DNA of 64,000 nucleotides from Microbispora sp. H13382 (GTDB taxonomy: Bacteria > Actinomycetota > Actinomycetes > Streptosporangiales > Streptosporangiaceae), in contig NZ_JABBXA010000006.1 in assembly GCF_014161445.1 (NCBI RefSeq), positions 124,001 through 188,000 of the forward strand, in the 5' to 3' direction. Below are positions 42,445 to 50,756 of this stretch, one piece after another. The notes under the pieces are model-generated. The model made no database searches. It was not told the origin of the DNA and worked only from the letters and a program-made list of their open reading frames with translations. A program made the position numbers and the translations under genes. Within the stretch, counting starts at the first letter, position 1; each line of letters opens with the position of its first letter.

Positions 42445-44499
42445 GTGCAAGTCGGCCACAACCATGAGATCAGTCGCGTCCCGATGGACGTGTTCGACCA
42501 GGCGCCGGCCGGAGTCCTGGTGACCCATGGGGAAGACCATCGGCTGCTCTACACGAACGACGCCTTTCAGGCGATGCTCGGGGACCGGCCGATCGGTGTG
42601 CCGGTCCGGGAGGGCCTTCGCGACGTCCTCGGGCAGGAGACCCTCGCCGTGCTCGACGAGGTCAGGAGCACGGGGAAGACCGTGCGCCTCGACGAGGTCT
42701 CCGTGACCGTGGACCGGAGCGGCGGCCCATGCGAGCGCCTCTTCCGGGTGAGCCTCTCCGGGATCGCCCTTGAGGGCGGCGAGGGCGGGCTGCTGGCCGT
42801 GGTCCAGGAGGTCACGGCGCAGGTCCTCGCCCCGGAGCGGATCCGCGTGATGGAGAAGGAGCTGTGCCGCCTCCAGCGCCGCTACCAGAGCATGTTGTGG
42901 GTGGACGCGCACATGGTGTGGGTGACCGGCCCGGAGGGCGAGGTCAGGGAGGTGAGCCAGGGCTGGCAGCGCCTGTCGGGTCAGACGCTGGAGGAGAGCC
43001 GCGGGTACGGCTGGCTGCACGCCCTGCATCCCGAGGACCGCGAGAGGGCCCTGGACGCCTGGGTCCGGGCCACCGAACTGGCGACCCCGATCTGGGAGCA
43101 GGTCTTCCGCGTCGCGAGCCCGGACGGCGTCTACCGGCACATCCGCTTCCGGGCCGTGCCCGTGTACGAGAACGGCGGGGTGGTGGAGTGGGTGGGCGCC
43201 TCCGCCGACGTCGAGCAGGAGTGGCAGGAGGAACGGCGCCGCCGGCTGCTGGACCGGGTCGCGGCCGCGGCGACCGACATCACCAACCTGGAGGAGATGT
43301 GCCAGGCGCTCGCCGACGTGATCGTGCCTGAGCTCGCCGACTCGTGCGACGTGTACCTGCGTCCCGAGTCGAGCGGTGGGTTCCCGCACGCGCCGGTCGT
43401 CACCGAGCGCATCGCCGCCGCCGTCCGTGTGGGCTTGCGGAGGCTGCCGACGCGGCGCAAGGAGTATCACCTCCCCACCGGCGCGCTCGTGCGCGCGGTA
43501 CGGCGGCGCCGCCCGGTCCACATGTCGTTCCCCCCGGGCTGCCCTCCGTTCCCCTGCCCCGAGCCCGTCAGAACGTGGATGGCCGAGAGCGGGGCGCACA
43601 ACCTGGCCCTTCTGCCGATCGTCGTCCAAGGCGAGGTGGCGGCCGTGGTCGTGGCCGCTGCCTGCGGGGATCGCCCGCCGATCGCGCCGGACGACGTCGA
43701 ACTGATGCGGGAGATGGTCGATCACGCGCACGACGCGATCAGCAACGCTCTGCGCTTCCGCCGTACCCAGCGGGTGGCGCTGGCCCTGCAGCACAGCCTG
43801 CTGGCCGAGCCGCCCCACGTCCCCGGTCTGGAGCTCGCCGCCCGCTACCAGGCGAGCCCGACCGCCGCCGAGATCGGCGGGGACTGGTACGACGCGTTCG
43901 TGCTGTCGTGCGGCGCCGTCAATCTGGTCATCGGAGACGTGGCCGGGCACGACCTCGCCGCGGCCGTGTCGATGAGCCAGGTGCGCAACCTGCTGCGGGC
44001 GCTCGCCGTCGACCGCGAACTCGAGTCCCCGGCGGACGTCCTGCGGCGGCTGAACGGCGCCCTGGAGACCCTTGACGGCGAGAGCACGGCGACCTGCGTC
44101 CTGACCCGCCTCGAAAGAGCCGGCGACGGCAGGTGGCGGCTGGTGTACTCGGCGGCCGGGCACCCGCCGCCGTTGCTGGTGACCGGCGACGGACAGGGCC
44201 GCTTCCTCAGGGACGCGGGCAATCCCCTCCTCGGCCTGTACCACGGGCGGCCGTGGATCAGCGCCGTGGAGCCGTTGCCGCCGCGCAGCACCCTGCTGCT
44301 CTACACCGACGGCCTCGTCGAGCGGCGGGGAGAGGATCTCGGCGACGGGCTCGAACGGCTGCGGCGGTGCGCGGAGGCGCTCGCCCGCGAACCCCTGGGC
44401 CGGTTCTGCGACGAACTGCTCACCGGGATGCCCGTGACGGGCGAGGACGACGTCGCCGTGATCGCGCTGCGAGTGCCGTCGCCGGGCGATGTCTCGTGA
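42445..44499 (+). CDS. PAS-PAS-GAF-SpoIIE (PP2C) phosphatase
   Basis: About 684-residue multidomain signalling protein. Two PAS domains (about 15-120, 155-280; YTNDAFQAMLG, GWQRLSGQTLEESRGYGWLHALHPEDRERAL), a GAF domain (about 295-455) and a C-terminal SpoIIE-type phosphatase (about 480-680) with SPTAAEIGGDWYDAF, GDVAGHDLAAAVSMSQVRNLLRAL and ED-DVAVIALR. Such proteins dephosphorylate anti-sigma-factor antagonists; no partner is adjacent. The frame is open from 42340, but the GTG at 42445 has a GGGGGAAGA site and gives a normal N terminus, so it is chosen. Confidence 0.9.
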   Translation: MQVGHNHEISRVPMDVFDQAPAGVLVTHGEDHRLLYTNDAFQAMLGDRPIGVPVREGLRDVLGQETLAVLDEVRSTGKTVRLDEVSVTVDRSGGPCERLFRVSLSGIALEGGEGGLLAVVQEVTAQVLAPERIRVMEKELCRLQRRYQSMLWVDAHMVWVTGPEGEVREVSQGWQRLSGQTLEESRGYGWLHALHPEDRERALDAWVRATELATPIWEQVFRVASPDGVYRHIRFRAVPVYENGGVVEWVGASADVEQEWQEERRRRLLDRVAAAATDITNLEEMCQALADVIVPELADSCDVYLRPESSGGFPHAPVVTERIAAAVRVGLRRLPTRRKEYHLPTGALVRAVRRRRPVHMSFPPGCPPFPCPEPVRTWMAESGAHNLALLPIVVQGEVAAVVVAAACGDRPPIAPDDVELMREMVDHAHDAISNALRFRRTQRVALALQHSLLAEPPHVPGLELAARYQASPTAAEIGGDWYDAFVLSCGAVNLVIGDVAGHDLAAAVSMSQVRNLLRALAVDRELESPADVLRRLNGALETLDGESTATCVLTRLERAGDGRWRLVYSAAGHPPPLLVTGDGQGRFLRDAGNPLLGLYHGRPWISAVEPLPPRSTLLLYTDGLVERRGEDLGDGLERLRRCAEALAREPLGRFCDELLTGMPVTGEDDVAVIALRVPSPGDVS

Positions 44500-44577
44500 T
44501 CCCCGGCGACGTCTCCTCGTGATTTCCCGGCGGCCGGCGTGGATCTCCACCTGAGCGCCGCCGCCGCCTCACCTCGC

Positions 44578-44760
44578 TCACACCCGCAGCAGGTGCCGGA
44601 GGACCACCAGCACCACTTCGAGGCCCATTTGCATGCCGATCCCCGCCTCGGCGGAACCCATCATCGCGAGGACCAGAGGCACCACGACGGGAAACAGGAC
44701 ACGGGCCGCCCGGACCAGGACGTGCGGCAGCGCGAACGGAACGGAAATCGTGATCGTCAT
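44578..44760 (-). CDS. 60-residue hydrophobic micro-protein
   Basis: A small, mostly hydrophobic protein (VLFPVVVPLVLAMM and MGLEVVLVVLRHLLRV segments), likely one or two membrane helices with a net positive charge. A near-perfect AGGAGG Shine-Dalgarno lies six bases before the ATG, the best evidence that it is translated. An 18-bp palindrome lies just upstream. I recognise no family. It may be co-transcribed with the 37-residue ORF 48 bases upstream. Confidence 0.5.
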   Translation of the reverse strand: MTITISVPFALPHVLVRAARVLFPVVVPLVLAMMGSAEAGIGMQMGLEVVLVVLRHLLRV

Positions 44761-44777
44761 GACGGACCTCCTGTCTC

Positions 44778-44795
44778 GTGCCGGACGTCCGGCAC
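44778..44795. promoter_or_regulatory. 18-bp perfect palindrome between two micro-genes
   Basis: GTGCCGGACGTCCGGCAC is a perfect palindrome without spacer, between the stop of the 37-residue ORF (44809) and the start of the 60-residue ORF (44760) on the minus strand. It could be a dimeric regulator site or a short hairpin that controls translation of the second ORF. Confidence 0.55.
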
Positions 44796-44808
44796 GGATG
44801 AGAACCCG

Positions 44809-44922
44809 TCACCCGCCGTGACAGCGGACGGCGACCGCCTCGACGACGTCGGAGGCGCGCGTCGCGCCACGCCCGGGAAGGGTGACGGGACGGAATTGTC
44901 GCGGACTGCTGCCGAGCGTCAT
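44809..44922 (-). CDS. 37-residue micro-ORF
   Basis: ATG at 44922 is preceded at eight bases by AGGAGG. The product (starts MTLGSSPRQFRPVTLPGR, ends VAVRCHGG) is basic with one Cys and no recognisable domain. The strong ribosome-binding site and its position ahead of another micro-gene with an equally strong site argue for translation. Otherwise it would be dismissed. Confidence 0.4.
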   Translation of the reverse strand: MTLGSSPRQFRPVTLPGRGATRASDVVEAVAVRCHGG

Positions 44923-45193
44923 CCCGACCACCTCCTCACGGTCATGCGGCGACGCCCGTGGCACGGCCGATCGCCGATCAACCCCCTCGTTTCGCACCTC
45001 TCACGTAAGAGCTTTGGCACTGCGCGGCGTGATCCCACGGAGGGAAGCCACCTGGAGTCACCCCTTAAGCCGGGGAGACCTGTCCTGACCCGTGACGTCT
45101 CTCGACGAGGAGGGTCAGTGGCCTGTATCCGCGCAGACGCCTCACCGAACGAGGTGCCCACGCCTCCAGTACACCTCCGCCCAGGTCACCGGG

Positions 45194-45409
45194 TCAAACC
45201 CGCCCCGGTCCAGGGACCGGGAACGTGGAGAGCGTGACGTAACCGACGCGGCCGTCCGTCATGACGAGGGCGACCCGCTGGCCGGGGCGCAGGTGCCGCA
45301 ACGGGCCGGCGTCGAACGCCTCGCCGTCGAAGGGAATCCGGGTGCCGTCGTCGAGGAAGACCCAGCCCGAGCGGGTCGCGGGATCGAAGCTCTGCACCGT
45401 CGCCTGCAC
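45194..45409 (-). CDS. Small OB-fold, cold-shock-like protein
   Basis: 71 residues resembling a degenerate cold-shock domain (MQATVQSFDPATRSGWVFLDD, then GTRIPFDGEAF ... LRPGQRVALVM). RNP-1/RNP-2 aromatic residues of true CspA proteins are mostly missing, so nucleic-acid binding may be weak or changed. Similar short proteins are, as I recall, widespread in actinomycetes. It lies alone, divergent from the MFS relic. Confidence 0.65.
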   Translation of the reverse strand: MQATVQSFDPATRSGWVFLDDGTRIPFDGEAFDAGPLRHLRPGQRVALVMTDGRVGYVTLSTFPVPGPGRV

Positions 45410-45480
45410 GCCGCCAGCCTACCGTCGCCTGCGGAAAATCCTTGTGAACGTGCATCTTCCGGGTGCCGGCATGGCCCGCC

Positions 45481-45641
45481 ATGACCGGGGTGGCGCCGAG
45501 GAGCCTGTGGCGCGTACGCGACTTCGGCGCTACGCGGGGGCGCTGACCATGCCGTCGTTCGGCCTGTGGTCGGCCACGGTGCCGCTCTACCTGATCCGCG
45601 AGGTCGGCCGAGCCCCGGCGCGTACGGCACGCTGCGTTCTT
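45481..45641 (+). pseudogene. Truncated, frameshifted MFS transporter remnant
   Basis: ATG 45481 begins MTGVAPRSLWRVRDF. Restoring one base near 45526 (GACTTC-GGCGC to GACTTCCGGCGC) continues as RRYAGALTMPSFGLWSATVP, then LYLIREVGRAPA: a basic N terminus running into a first membrane helix as in MFS exporters. The match stops near 45620, where the convergent TetR gene ends. I read it as the decayed 5' end of an exporter gene. The frameshift and truncation are inferred from reading coherence, without an alignment, and a sequencing error cannot be excluded. Confidence 0.45.
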
Positions 45642-46379
45642 CTAGCTCTCCTCGTCGGGGTCCGGCCCGGCGATGTAGGAGGCGAGGCCGCGCAGGATGA
45701 TCTCCAGGCCGAGCTCGAACCGGTAGTCGTTCGACTCGTCCACCATGATGTCGGCGAGCGCCACCAGGTTCGGGAACCGGTCGGGCGGCAGCGAGGCGAA
45801 GTAGCCCTGGATCTCCTCCCGCATCTCCTGCGGCGCCTTGCCGCCGCTCTCGGGGTAGCGGTCCTGCCAGAGGACCTCCTCCAGCACGAACCCGTCCAGG
45901 TAGGTCGACAGGAGGTCGCCCGCGATGGCCATGACCTCTCTCGGCAGGCCGGCCGCCGCGAAGACGGCCAGCAGTTTCTCCACGTGGGGGAGCAGCTCGG
46001 GGGAGAAGGGCACGCGGCCAAGGGAGATCTTGACCGCGTCGCGGTGACTGAGGAGTCTGCGGCGGCCCTGGCGGGCGAAGTCCCTGATCTGCTCCCGCCA
46101 GCGCCCGGGGTCGGGATCGGGCAGCTCGTAGCCCTCGAACATGCGGTTGTACATGAGCTGCAGCAGCTCGCCCTTGTCGCGCACGTGGACGTACAGCGCC
46201 GAGACGGCGACGCCGAGCTCGGCGGCGACCTGCCGCATGCTCAGCCGGTCGTAGCCCTCACGGTCGAGGACGGTGTAGGCGGCGTCGACGATCCGCTCGC
46301 GGGTGAGGGGCACCCTGGCCGGCGTGCGTCGCCTGGGCGGACGCTCCCACGGCGGTGTGGGCATGTCCGGCTGCGTCAT
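45642..46379 (-). CDS. TetR-family regulator of a drug-efflux gene
   Basis: 245 residues. The N-terminal HTH (about 25-70) reads TRERIVDAAYTVLDREGYDRLSMRQVAAELGVAVSALYVHV, and the C-terminal domain is of the TetR_C_1 type (tetracycline-repressor-like). ATG 46379 has a GGGAGGT site; an open frame extends far upstream without a start. Divergent from a DHA2 exporter with a 200-base gap packed with palindromes, the classical repressor/efflux arrangement. Inducer unknown. Confidence 0.93.
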   Translation of the reverse strand: MTQPDMPTPPWERPPRRRTPARVPLTRERIVDAAYTVLDREGYDRLSMRQVAAELGVAVSALYVHVRDKGELLQLMYNRMFEGYELPDPDPGRWREQIRDFARQGRRRLLSHRDAVKISLGRVPFSPELLPHVEKLLAVFAAAGLPREVMAIAGDLLSTYLDGFVLEEVLWQDRYPESGGKAPQEMREEIQGYFASLPPDRFPNLVALADIMVDESNDYRFELGLEIILRGLASYIAGPDPDEES

Positions 46380-46408
46380 GAGGACCTCCCGCTGTTCCGC
46401 CCATGTTA

Positions 46409-46562
46409 GTGAACACCGCTCCGTGTTCACGAACACTGCTCTCAAAGACGAGATATATCTTGTGTGCCTGACAAACGCGATATATCGTGGTGAACATCGA
46501 ACTTGTAGATGAACACTGATCAGTGGTAGAACAGCGCTCAGTTTACCCTGAACACTGTTCAG
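46409..46562. promoter_or_regulatory. Array of palindromic operators between TetR and MFS genes
   Basis: Five palindromes are visible. GTGAACAC (46409-46416) pairs with GTGTTCAC (46423-46430); AGATATATCT is at 46451-46460; CGATATATCG at 46478-46487; CACTGATCAGTG at 46514-46525; and CTGAACA-C-TGTTCAG at 46548-46562. GAACAC/GTGTTC half-sites recur in further single copies. The last palindrome sits just before the exporter ribosome-binding site. They are candidate TetR sites and promoters (the ATATAT boxes resemble -10 regions). Confidence 0.75.
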
Positions 46563-46578
46563 TTCCCAAGGAGGGGTG

Positions 46579-48042
46579 ATGTCGGAACCAATCACCGCGA
46601 CGGCGCCGGCGGCGCCGGTGACCGGAGCGCCGTACCGCTGGCGCTGGGCGGCTCTCTTCGTGATCCTCGCCGGGGAGGTCATGGACCTCCTCGACGCGAC
46701 GGTCACCAACATCGCGGCGCCGAGCATGCGCGCCGATCTCGGCGGCTCGGAGGGGACCATCCAGTGGATGGGCGCCGCCTACACCCTGGCCATGGCCGTC
46801 GGCCTGATCACCGGAGGCAGGCTGGGGGACATCTTCGGCCGCAAGCGGATGTTCCTGATCGGCGCCGCGGGCTTCACCGCCGGGTCGCTGCTCTGCGCCG
46901 TCGCCCAGTCGCCCGAGGTGCTCATCGGCGCCCGGGTGATCCAGGGCCTGTTCGGCTCGGTCATGCTGCCGCAGGGACTCGGCATGATCAAGGAGATGTT
47001 CCCGCCCGCGGAGACGGGCAAGGCGTTCGGCATGTTCGGGCCGGTCATGGGCCTGTCCGCGGTCGGCGGCCCGATCCTCGCGGGCTGGCTGGTCGAGGCC
47101 GACTTCTGGGGCACCGGCTGGAGGATGATCTTCCTCATCAACCTGCCGCTGGGCCTCGCCGCGCTGGCCGCCGGAATGCGCTTCCTGCCGGAGTCGCGGT
47201 CGCCGCACCCGCTGCGCCTCGACATGGGCGGGGTGGCGCTCGCGTCCCTGGGCGGCTTCCTGGTGATCTTCCCGCTGGTGCAGGGCCGCGAGCACGACTG
47301 GCCCCTCTGGGCGTTCGCCATGCTCGTCGCGTCGGTCGTCGTCTTCGCCGTCTTCGGCCTGTTCCAGTCGCGTCGCAGCCGTTCCGGCGGCGACCCGCTG
47401 ATCGTGCCGAGCCTGTTCCGCAAGCGCGCGTTCACCGGCGGCCTGTTGACCGGCATCGTGTTCTTCTCCGGCATGGCCGGATTCATGCTGGTCTTCAACC
47501 TCTACACCCAGATGGGGCTCGGCTACTCGGCGCTCAAGGCCGGCCTGGCGATGGCCCCGTGGTCGGCCGGCATGATCGTCGGATTCGGGCTCGCGCAGCC
47601 GTTGCAGAAGTTCGGGCGCAGGCTCCTCCAGGGCGGCACCCTCGTCATGGCGCTGGGCGTGGCCGGCGTCCTGCTCACACTGAACCTCGCGGGCACGCAC
47701 CCCGGCCCGTGGCAGCTCGCCCCGGCCCTCGTGGTGGCGGGGATCGGCATGGGCCTGCTGATGTCGCCGTTCTTCGACATCGTGCTGGCCGGCGTGGAGG
47801 AGCACGAGACGGGCTCCGCCTCCGGCACCCTGACGGCGGTGCAGCAGCTGGGCAGCGCGTTCGGCTACGCCCTGCTCGGCACGGTCTTCTTCGACCTGCT
47901 CGGCGATGTGCCGAGCGCCGGAAGCTTCGACCAGGCGATCAAGGTGACCCTCTGGGTGGTCGCCGGGATGCTGGTGGTGACGTTCGCGGTGGCCTTCCTC
48001 CTGCCCCGGCAGGCCCGTGAGAACGCGGAGGCGGCCCACTGA
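46579..48042 (+). CDS. DHA2-family MFS multidrug exporter (EmrB/QacA type)
   Basis: 487 residues, 13-14 predicted membrane helices. Motif A (GGRLGDIFGRKRMFL) is near 78, the D1 helix motif DLLDATVTNIAAPSMRADLG near 38 and motif C-like GPVMGLSAVGGPILAGWLVEA near 155. Proton-coupled drug or metabolite export is expected; substrate unknown. ATG 46579 is chosen since AAGGAGGGG lies 46567-46575; GTG 46576 would be too close. Regulated by the divergent TetR protein. Confidence 0.94.
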   Translation: MSEPITATAPAAPVTGAPYRWRWAALFVILAGEVMDLLDATVTNIAAPSMRADLGGSEGTIQWMGAAYTLAMAVGLITGGRLGDIFGRKRMFLIGAAGFTAGSLLCAVAQSPEVLIGARVIQGLFGSVMLPQGLGMIKEMFPPAETGKAFGMFGPVMGLSAVGGPILAGWLVEADFWGTGWRMIFLINLPLGLAALAAGMRFLPESRSPHPLRLDMGGVALASLGGFLVIFPLVQGREHDWPLWAFAMLVASVVVFAVFGLFQSRRSRSGGDPLIVPSLFRKRAFTGGLLTGIVFFSGMAGFMLVFNLYTQMGLGYSALKAGLAMAPWSAGMIVGFGLAQPLQKFGRRLLQGGTLVMALGVAGVLLTLNLAGTHPGPWQLAPALVVAGIGMGLLMSPFFDIVLAGVEEHETGSASGTLTAVQQLGSAFGYALLGTVFFDLLGDVPSAGSFDQAIKVTLWVVAGMLVVTFAVAFLLPRQARENAEAAH

Positions 48043-48056
48043 CCACGACAGCGGGC

Positions 48057-48090
48057 ACGATCACGCCGGCACGGGGGCCGGCGTGATCGT
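48057..48090. terminator. Bidirectional terminator between exporter and cofC
   Basis: ACGATCACGCCGGC (48057-48070) and GCCGGCGTGATCGT (48077-48090) form a perfect 14-bp stem with a 6-nt loop between convergent genes. Confidence 0.85.
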
Positions 48091-48104
48091 CGCGTTCCCC
48101 CGGC

Positions 48105-48746
48105 TCAGCCGGGCGTCAGGGACAGACGGGCGGCGACCTCCGCGGTGGCGGGGCCGACGCCCAGGGCCAGGGCGGCACGCAGGTCCTCCACCGTGTCCAC
48201 GTCCCTGCGCACCGAGGCGATGTCGGGCAGGGCCAGCTCCTTGGCCCCCCGGGACAGGTGCCTGGCCCTCGACTCGCCGCCGAACCCCGGCCGGAAGGAC
48301 ACGCCCGGCCGTACGCCGTAGAACGTCGTGCCCACCTCGGCCGCGTCGGGGACGAACGCCTGGTCGAACTCCAGCGCCGCCGCGAGCACCGTCTCCAGCT
48401 CCGCGGGCCGCAGCGCGGGCAGGTCGGCCTGCAGGGCGCCGACGGCGTCGTACGGCGCGAGCCGTACGGCCTCCTCTGCGCCCGCCCGCAGGGCGGTGTT
48501 GAGCCCCCGGTCCGGATCGGCGACCACGTGGGCGCCGAGCGCGGCCAGCCGCCGCGCGGGCAGCGGGTCGGCCGTCACGACCACCACGCGCGCCACCAGC
48601 GGGCACCGCAGCGCCGCCGTCACGGTGTCGGAGGCCACCGCGACCGCCAGGTCGGTCCGGTACGGCCCCGCCGCCGCGGCGAGCCGCGTCTTGGCCCGGA
48701 TCAAGGTCTTCACCGGGACCACTATTGACCATCGCGCGAGGTGCAT
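48105..48746 (-). CDS. cofC: 2-phospho-L-lactate guanylyltransferase (F420 biosynthesis)
   Basis: 213 residues. Activates phospholactate or phosphoenolpyruvate with GTP for coenzyme F420 synthesis. The nucleotidyltransferase fold starts with WSIVVPVKTLIRAKTRLA and continues with VVVVTADPLPARRLAALGA, DPDRGLNTALRAGAEEA and ALQADLPALRPAELE. ATG 48746 is chosen because the upstream frame has no support and the family begins just before VPVK. Divergent from plsC with under 80 bases between starts, so the promoters overlap. Confidence 0.92.
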   Translation of the reverse strand: MHLARWSIVVPVKTLIRAKTRLAAAAGPYRTDLAVAVASDTVTAALRCPLVARVVVVTADPLPARRLAALGAHVVADPDRGLNTALRAGAEEAVRLAPYDAVGALQADLPALRPAELETVLAAALEFDQAFVPDAAEVGTTFYGVRPGVSFRPGFGGESRARHLSRGAKELALPDIASVRRDVDTVEDLRAALALGVGPATAEVAARLSLTPG

Positions 48747-48824
48747 GCCTGTAGCATCCCGCCTCGACATCGCCCATGGCCAACCGGGAGACTTGTGCCG
48801 GATCCCGGTGATTTTGGAGACTCT

Positions 48825-49610
48825 GTGAGCCACCCTAGCGAGCCCTCGCCCGACCCGAACGCCCCCGCAGTGCCCACCCCCGCCGTGGTGAGCCGCCGCG
48901 CCGGCCGGCCGCCGCGCTTCTGGGAGGCGCTCGCGGTCGTCGTCGTCAAGCCGCTCTCACGCCTGTTCGTGAAGCGGCGGTGGCGCGGCGGGGAGAACAT
49001 CCCCCGCACCGGCGGACTGATCATCGCGGTCAACCACCTGTCGTGGTCGGACCCCGTGCTGCTCTCGCACTACCTGTACAACAACGGGCGGTGGCCGACG
49101 ATCCTGGCCAAGGCGGGTCTCTTCCGGATCCGCGGACTCGGTCACGCTATCGCGCAGCTCCAGGCCATCCCGGTCGAGCGCAACAGCACCGAGGCCACCC
49201 AGTCGCTCAAGATCGCCGAAGAGCGGCTGCGGAGCGGCGCCTGCATCCTGTTCTATCCCGAGGGCACCATCACCCGCGATCCTGACCTGTGGCCCATGGC
49301 CGGCAAGACCGGTGTCGCCCGGCTGGCCCTCGCGACCGGCGTGCCGGTCGTCCCTATCGCCCACTGGGGCGCCCAGGACCTGCTGCCGTACGGAGCGAAG
49401 AAGCCTCGCCTGCTGCCCCGCAAGAGCTTCCACGTGCTCGCCGGACCGCCGGTCGACCTGTCGAAGTACGCCGGGCTGCCCATGCGCGGCTCGGTCCTGC
49501 GCGAGGCGACCGCCGACATCACGGCCGCCATCACCGGCCTGCTCGCCGAGATTCGGGACGAGAAGGCGCCAGAGGTCCCCTATGACCCGAAGAACGCGGC
49601 CAACGGCTGA
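48825..49610 (+). CDS. plsC: 1-acyl-sn-glycerol-3-phosphate acyltransferase family (PlsC-like)
   Basis: 261 residues. The acyltransferase motif NHLSWSD (NHx4D) is near 70 and PEGTIT near 146, with a weakly hydrophobic helix just after the Pro-rich N terminus (FWEALAVVVVKPLSRL). Adds the second acyl chain in phospholipid synthesis or acylates a related acceptor. GTG 48825 has GGAGA. 41 bases before gpsA, so the pair probably supplies glycerophosphate and phosphatidate. Confidence 0.93.
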   Translation: MSHPSEPSPDPNAPAVPTPAVVSRRAGRPPRFWEALAVVVVKPLSRLFVKRRWRGGENIPRTGGLIIAVNHLSWSDPVLLSHYLYNNGRWPTILAKAGLFRIRGLGHAIAQLQAIPVERNSTEATQSLKIAEERLRSGACILFYPEGTITRDPDLWPMAGKTGVARLALATGVPVVPIAHWGAQDLLPYGAKKPRLLPRKSFHVLAGPPVDLSKYAGLPMRGSVLREATADITAAITGLLAEIRDEKAPEVPYDPKNAANG

Positions 49611-49651
49611 GCGGGGCGTACGGTGAGGGAGGAGCGCGCGGAGCAAGAGGA

Positions 49652-50671
49652 GTGGTGCGGCCAGTGAGCAGGGCGGCTGTTTTCGGAACGGGCTCGTGGG
49701 GCACCACGTTCGCGATGATCCTCGCCGAGGCCGGCACCCCCGCGACCCTGTGGGGCAGGCGGGCGGAGATCGTCGACGCGATCAACCAGACCCGGGAGAA
49801 CCCCGAATACCTGCCCGGGACCCGGCTGCCCGACACGATCCGCGCGACGACCGACCCCGCCGAGGCCATGGACGGCGCGGACTTCGTGGTCCTCGCGGTG
49901 CCGTCCCAGACGCTGCGCGGCAACCTCCAGGGGTGGAAGCCCCACATCCCGTCCGAGGCGGTGCTGGTCAGCCTCATGAAGGGGGTCGAGCTCGGCACCT
50001 GCAAGCGGATGAGCGAGGTCGTCTGCGAGGTGGCCGAGGTGCCGGAGCAGCGGGTGGCCGTGGTCTCCGGGCCCAACCTGGTCCCCGAGCTGGCCCAGCG
50101 GCAGCCCGCCGCGGCCGTCGTCGCCTGCCGCGACGAGGAGGTGGCCGTTCGGCTCCAGGAGGCGTGTCACCTGCCGTGGTTCCGGACCTACACGAATCCG
50201 GACGTCGTGGGCGTTGAACTCGGCGGTGCGGTCAAGAACGTCATCGCGCTGGCCGTCGGCGTCGCGGCCGGCATGGGCCTGGGCGACAACGTGCGGGCGA
50301 CGCTCATGACGCGCGGACTGGCCGAGATCGCCCGGCTGGGCGCGGTGCTCGGGGCGGACCAGCACACCTTCGCCGGCCTGGCCGGCATGGGCGACCTCGT
50401 CGCCACCTGCACCTCCCCGCTGTCGCGCAACCGCACCTTCGGCGAGAACCTGGGCCGCGGCATGACGCTGGCCGAGGTCGTCGCGGCCACGAAACAGACG
50501 GCCGAGGGCGTCAAGACGTGCGAGTCGGTGCTCGAACTGGCCAGGAAGCACGACGTGGAGATGCCGATCACCGAGGTCGTCGTCGGCGTCGTCCACGACG
50601 GCATGACCCCCGGTGAGGCAGCCGTGCTGCTGATGTCGCGCACCCCCAAACCGGAGCGCTACGGCGTCTGA
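49652..50671 (+). CDS. gpsA: Glycerol-3-phosphate dehydrogenase [NAD(P)+]
   Basis: Makes sn-glycerol-3-phosphate for phospholipids from dihydroxyacetone phosphate. 339 residues. Rossmann loop FGTGSWGTTFA near 10, catalytic Lys in ELGGAVKNVIALAVG near 190, and C-terminal TCTSPLSRNRTFGE near 250. Starts possible at GTG 49652, 49655 or 49664. The AGAGGAG box at 49646-49652 overlaps the first and best suits the last, but homologues begin with a short extension like the longer form. Confidence 0.95.
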   Translation: MVRPVSRAAVFGTGSWGTTFAMILAEAGTPATLWGRRAEIVDAINQTRENPEYLPGTRLPDTIRATTDPAEAMDGADFVVLAVPSQTLRGNLQGWKPHIPSEAVLVSLMKGVELGTCKRMSEVVCEVAEVPEQRVAVVSGPNLVPELAQRQPAAAVVACRDEEVAVRLQEACHLPWFRTYTNPDVVGVELGGAVKNVIALAVGVAAGMGLGDNVRATLMTRGLAEIARLGAVLGADQHTFAGLAGMGDLVATCTSPLSRNRTFGENLGRGMTLAEVVAATKQTAEGVKTCESVLELARKHDVEMPITEVVVGVVHDGMTPGEAAVLLMSRTPKPERYGV

Positions 50672-50756
50672 TCAGGTCTGATCGGGGATTCGGGCCTCCG
50701 CGACGCGCGCGGCTGACAAGCCGTTTTGCGTCTCGAACACGGTAGATTCGGGCATC

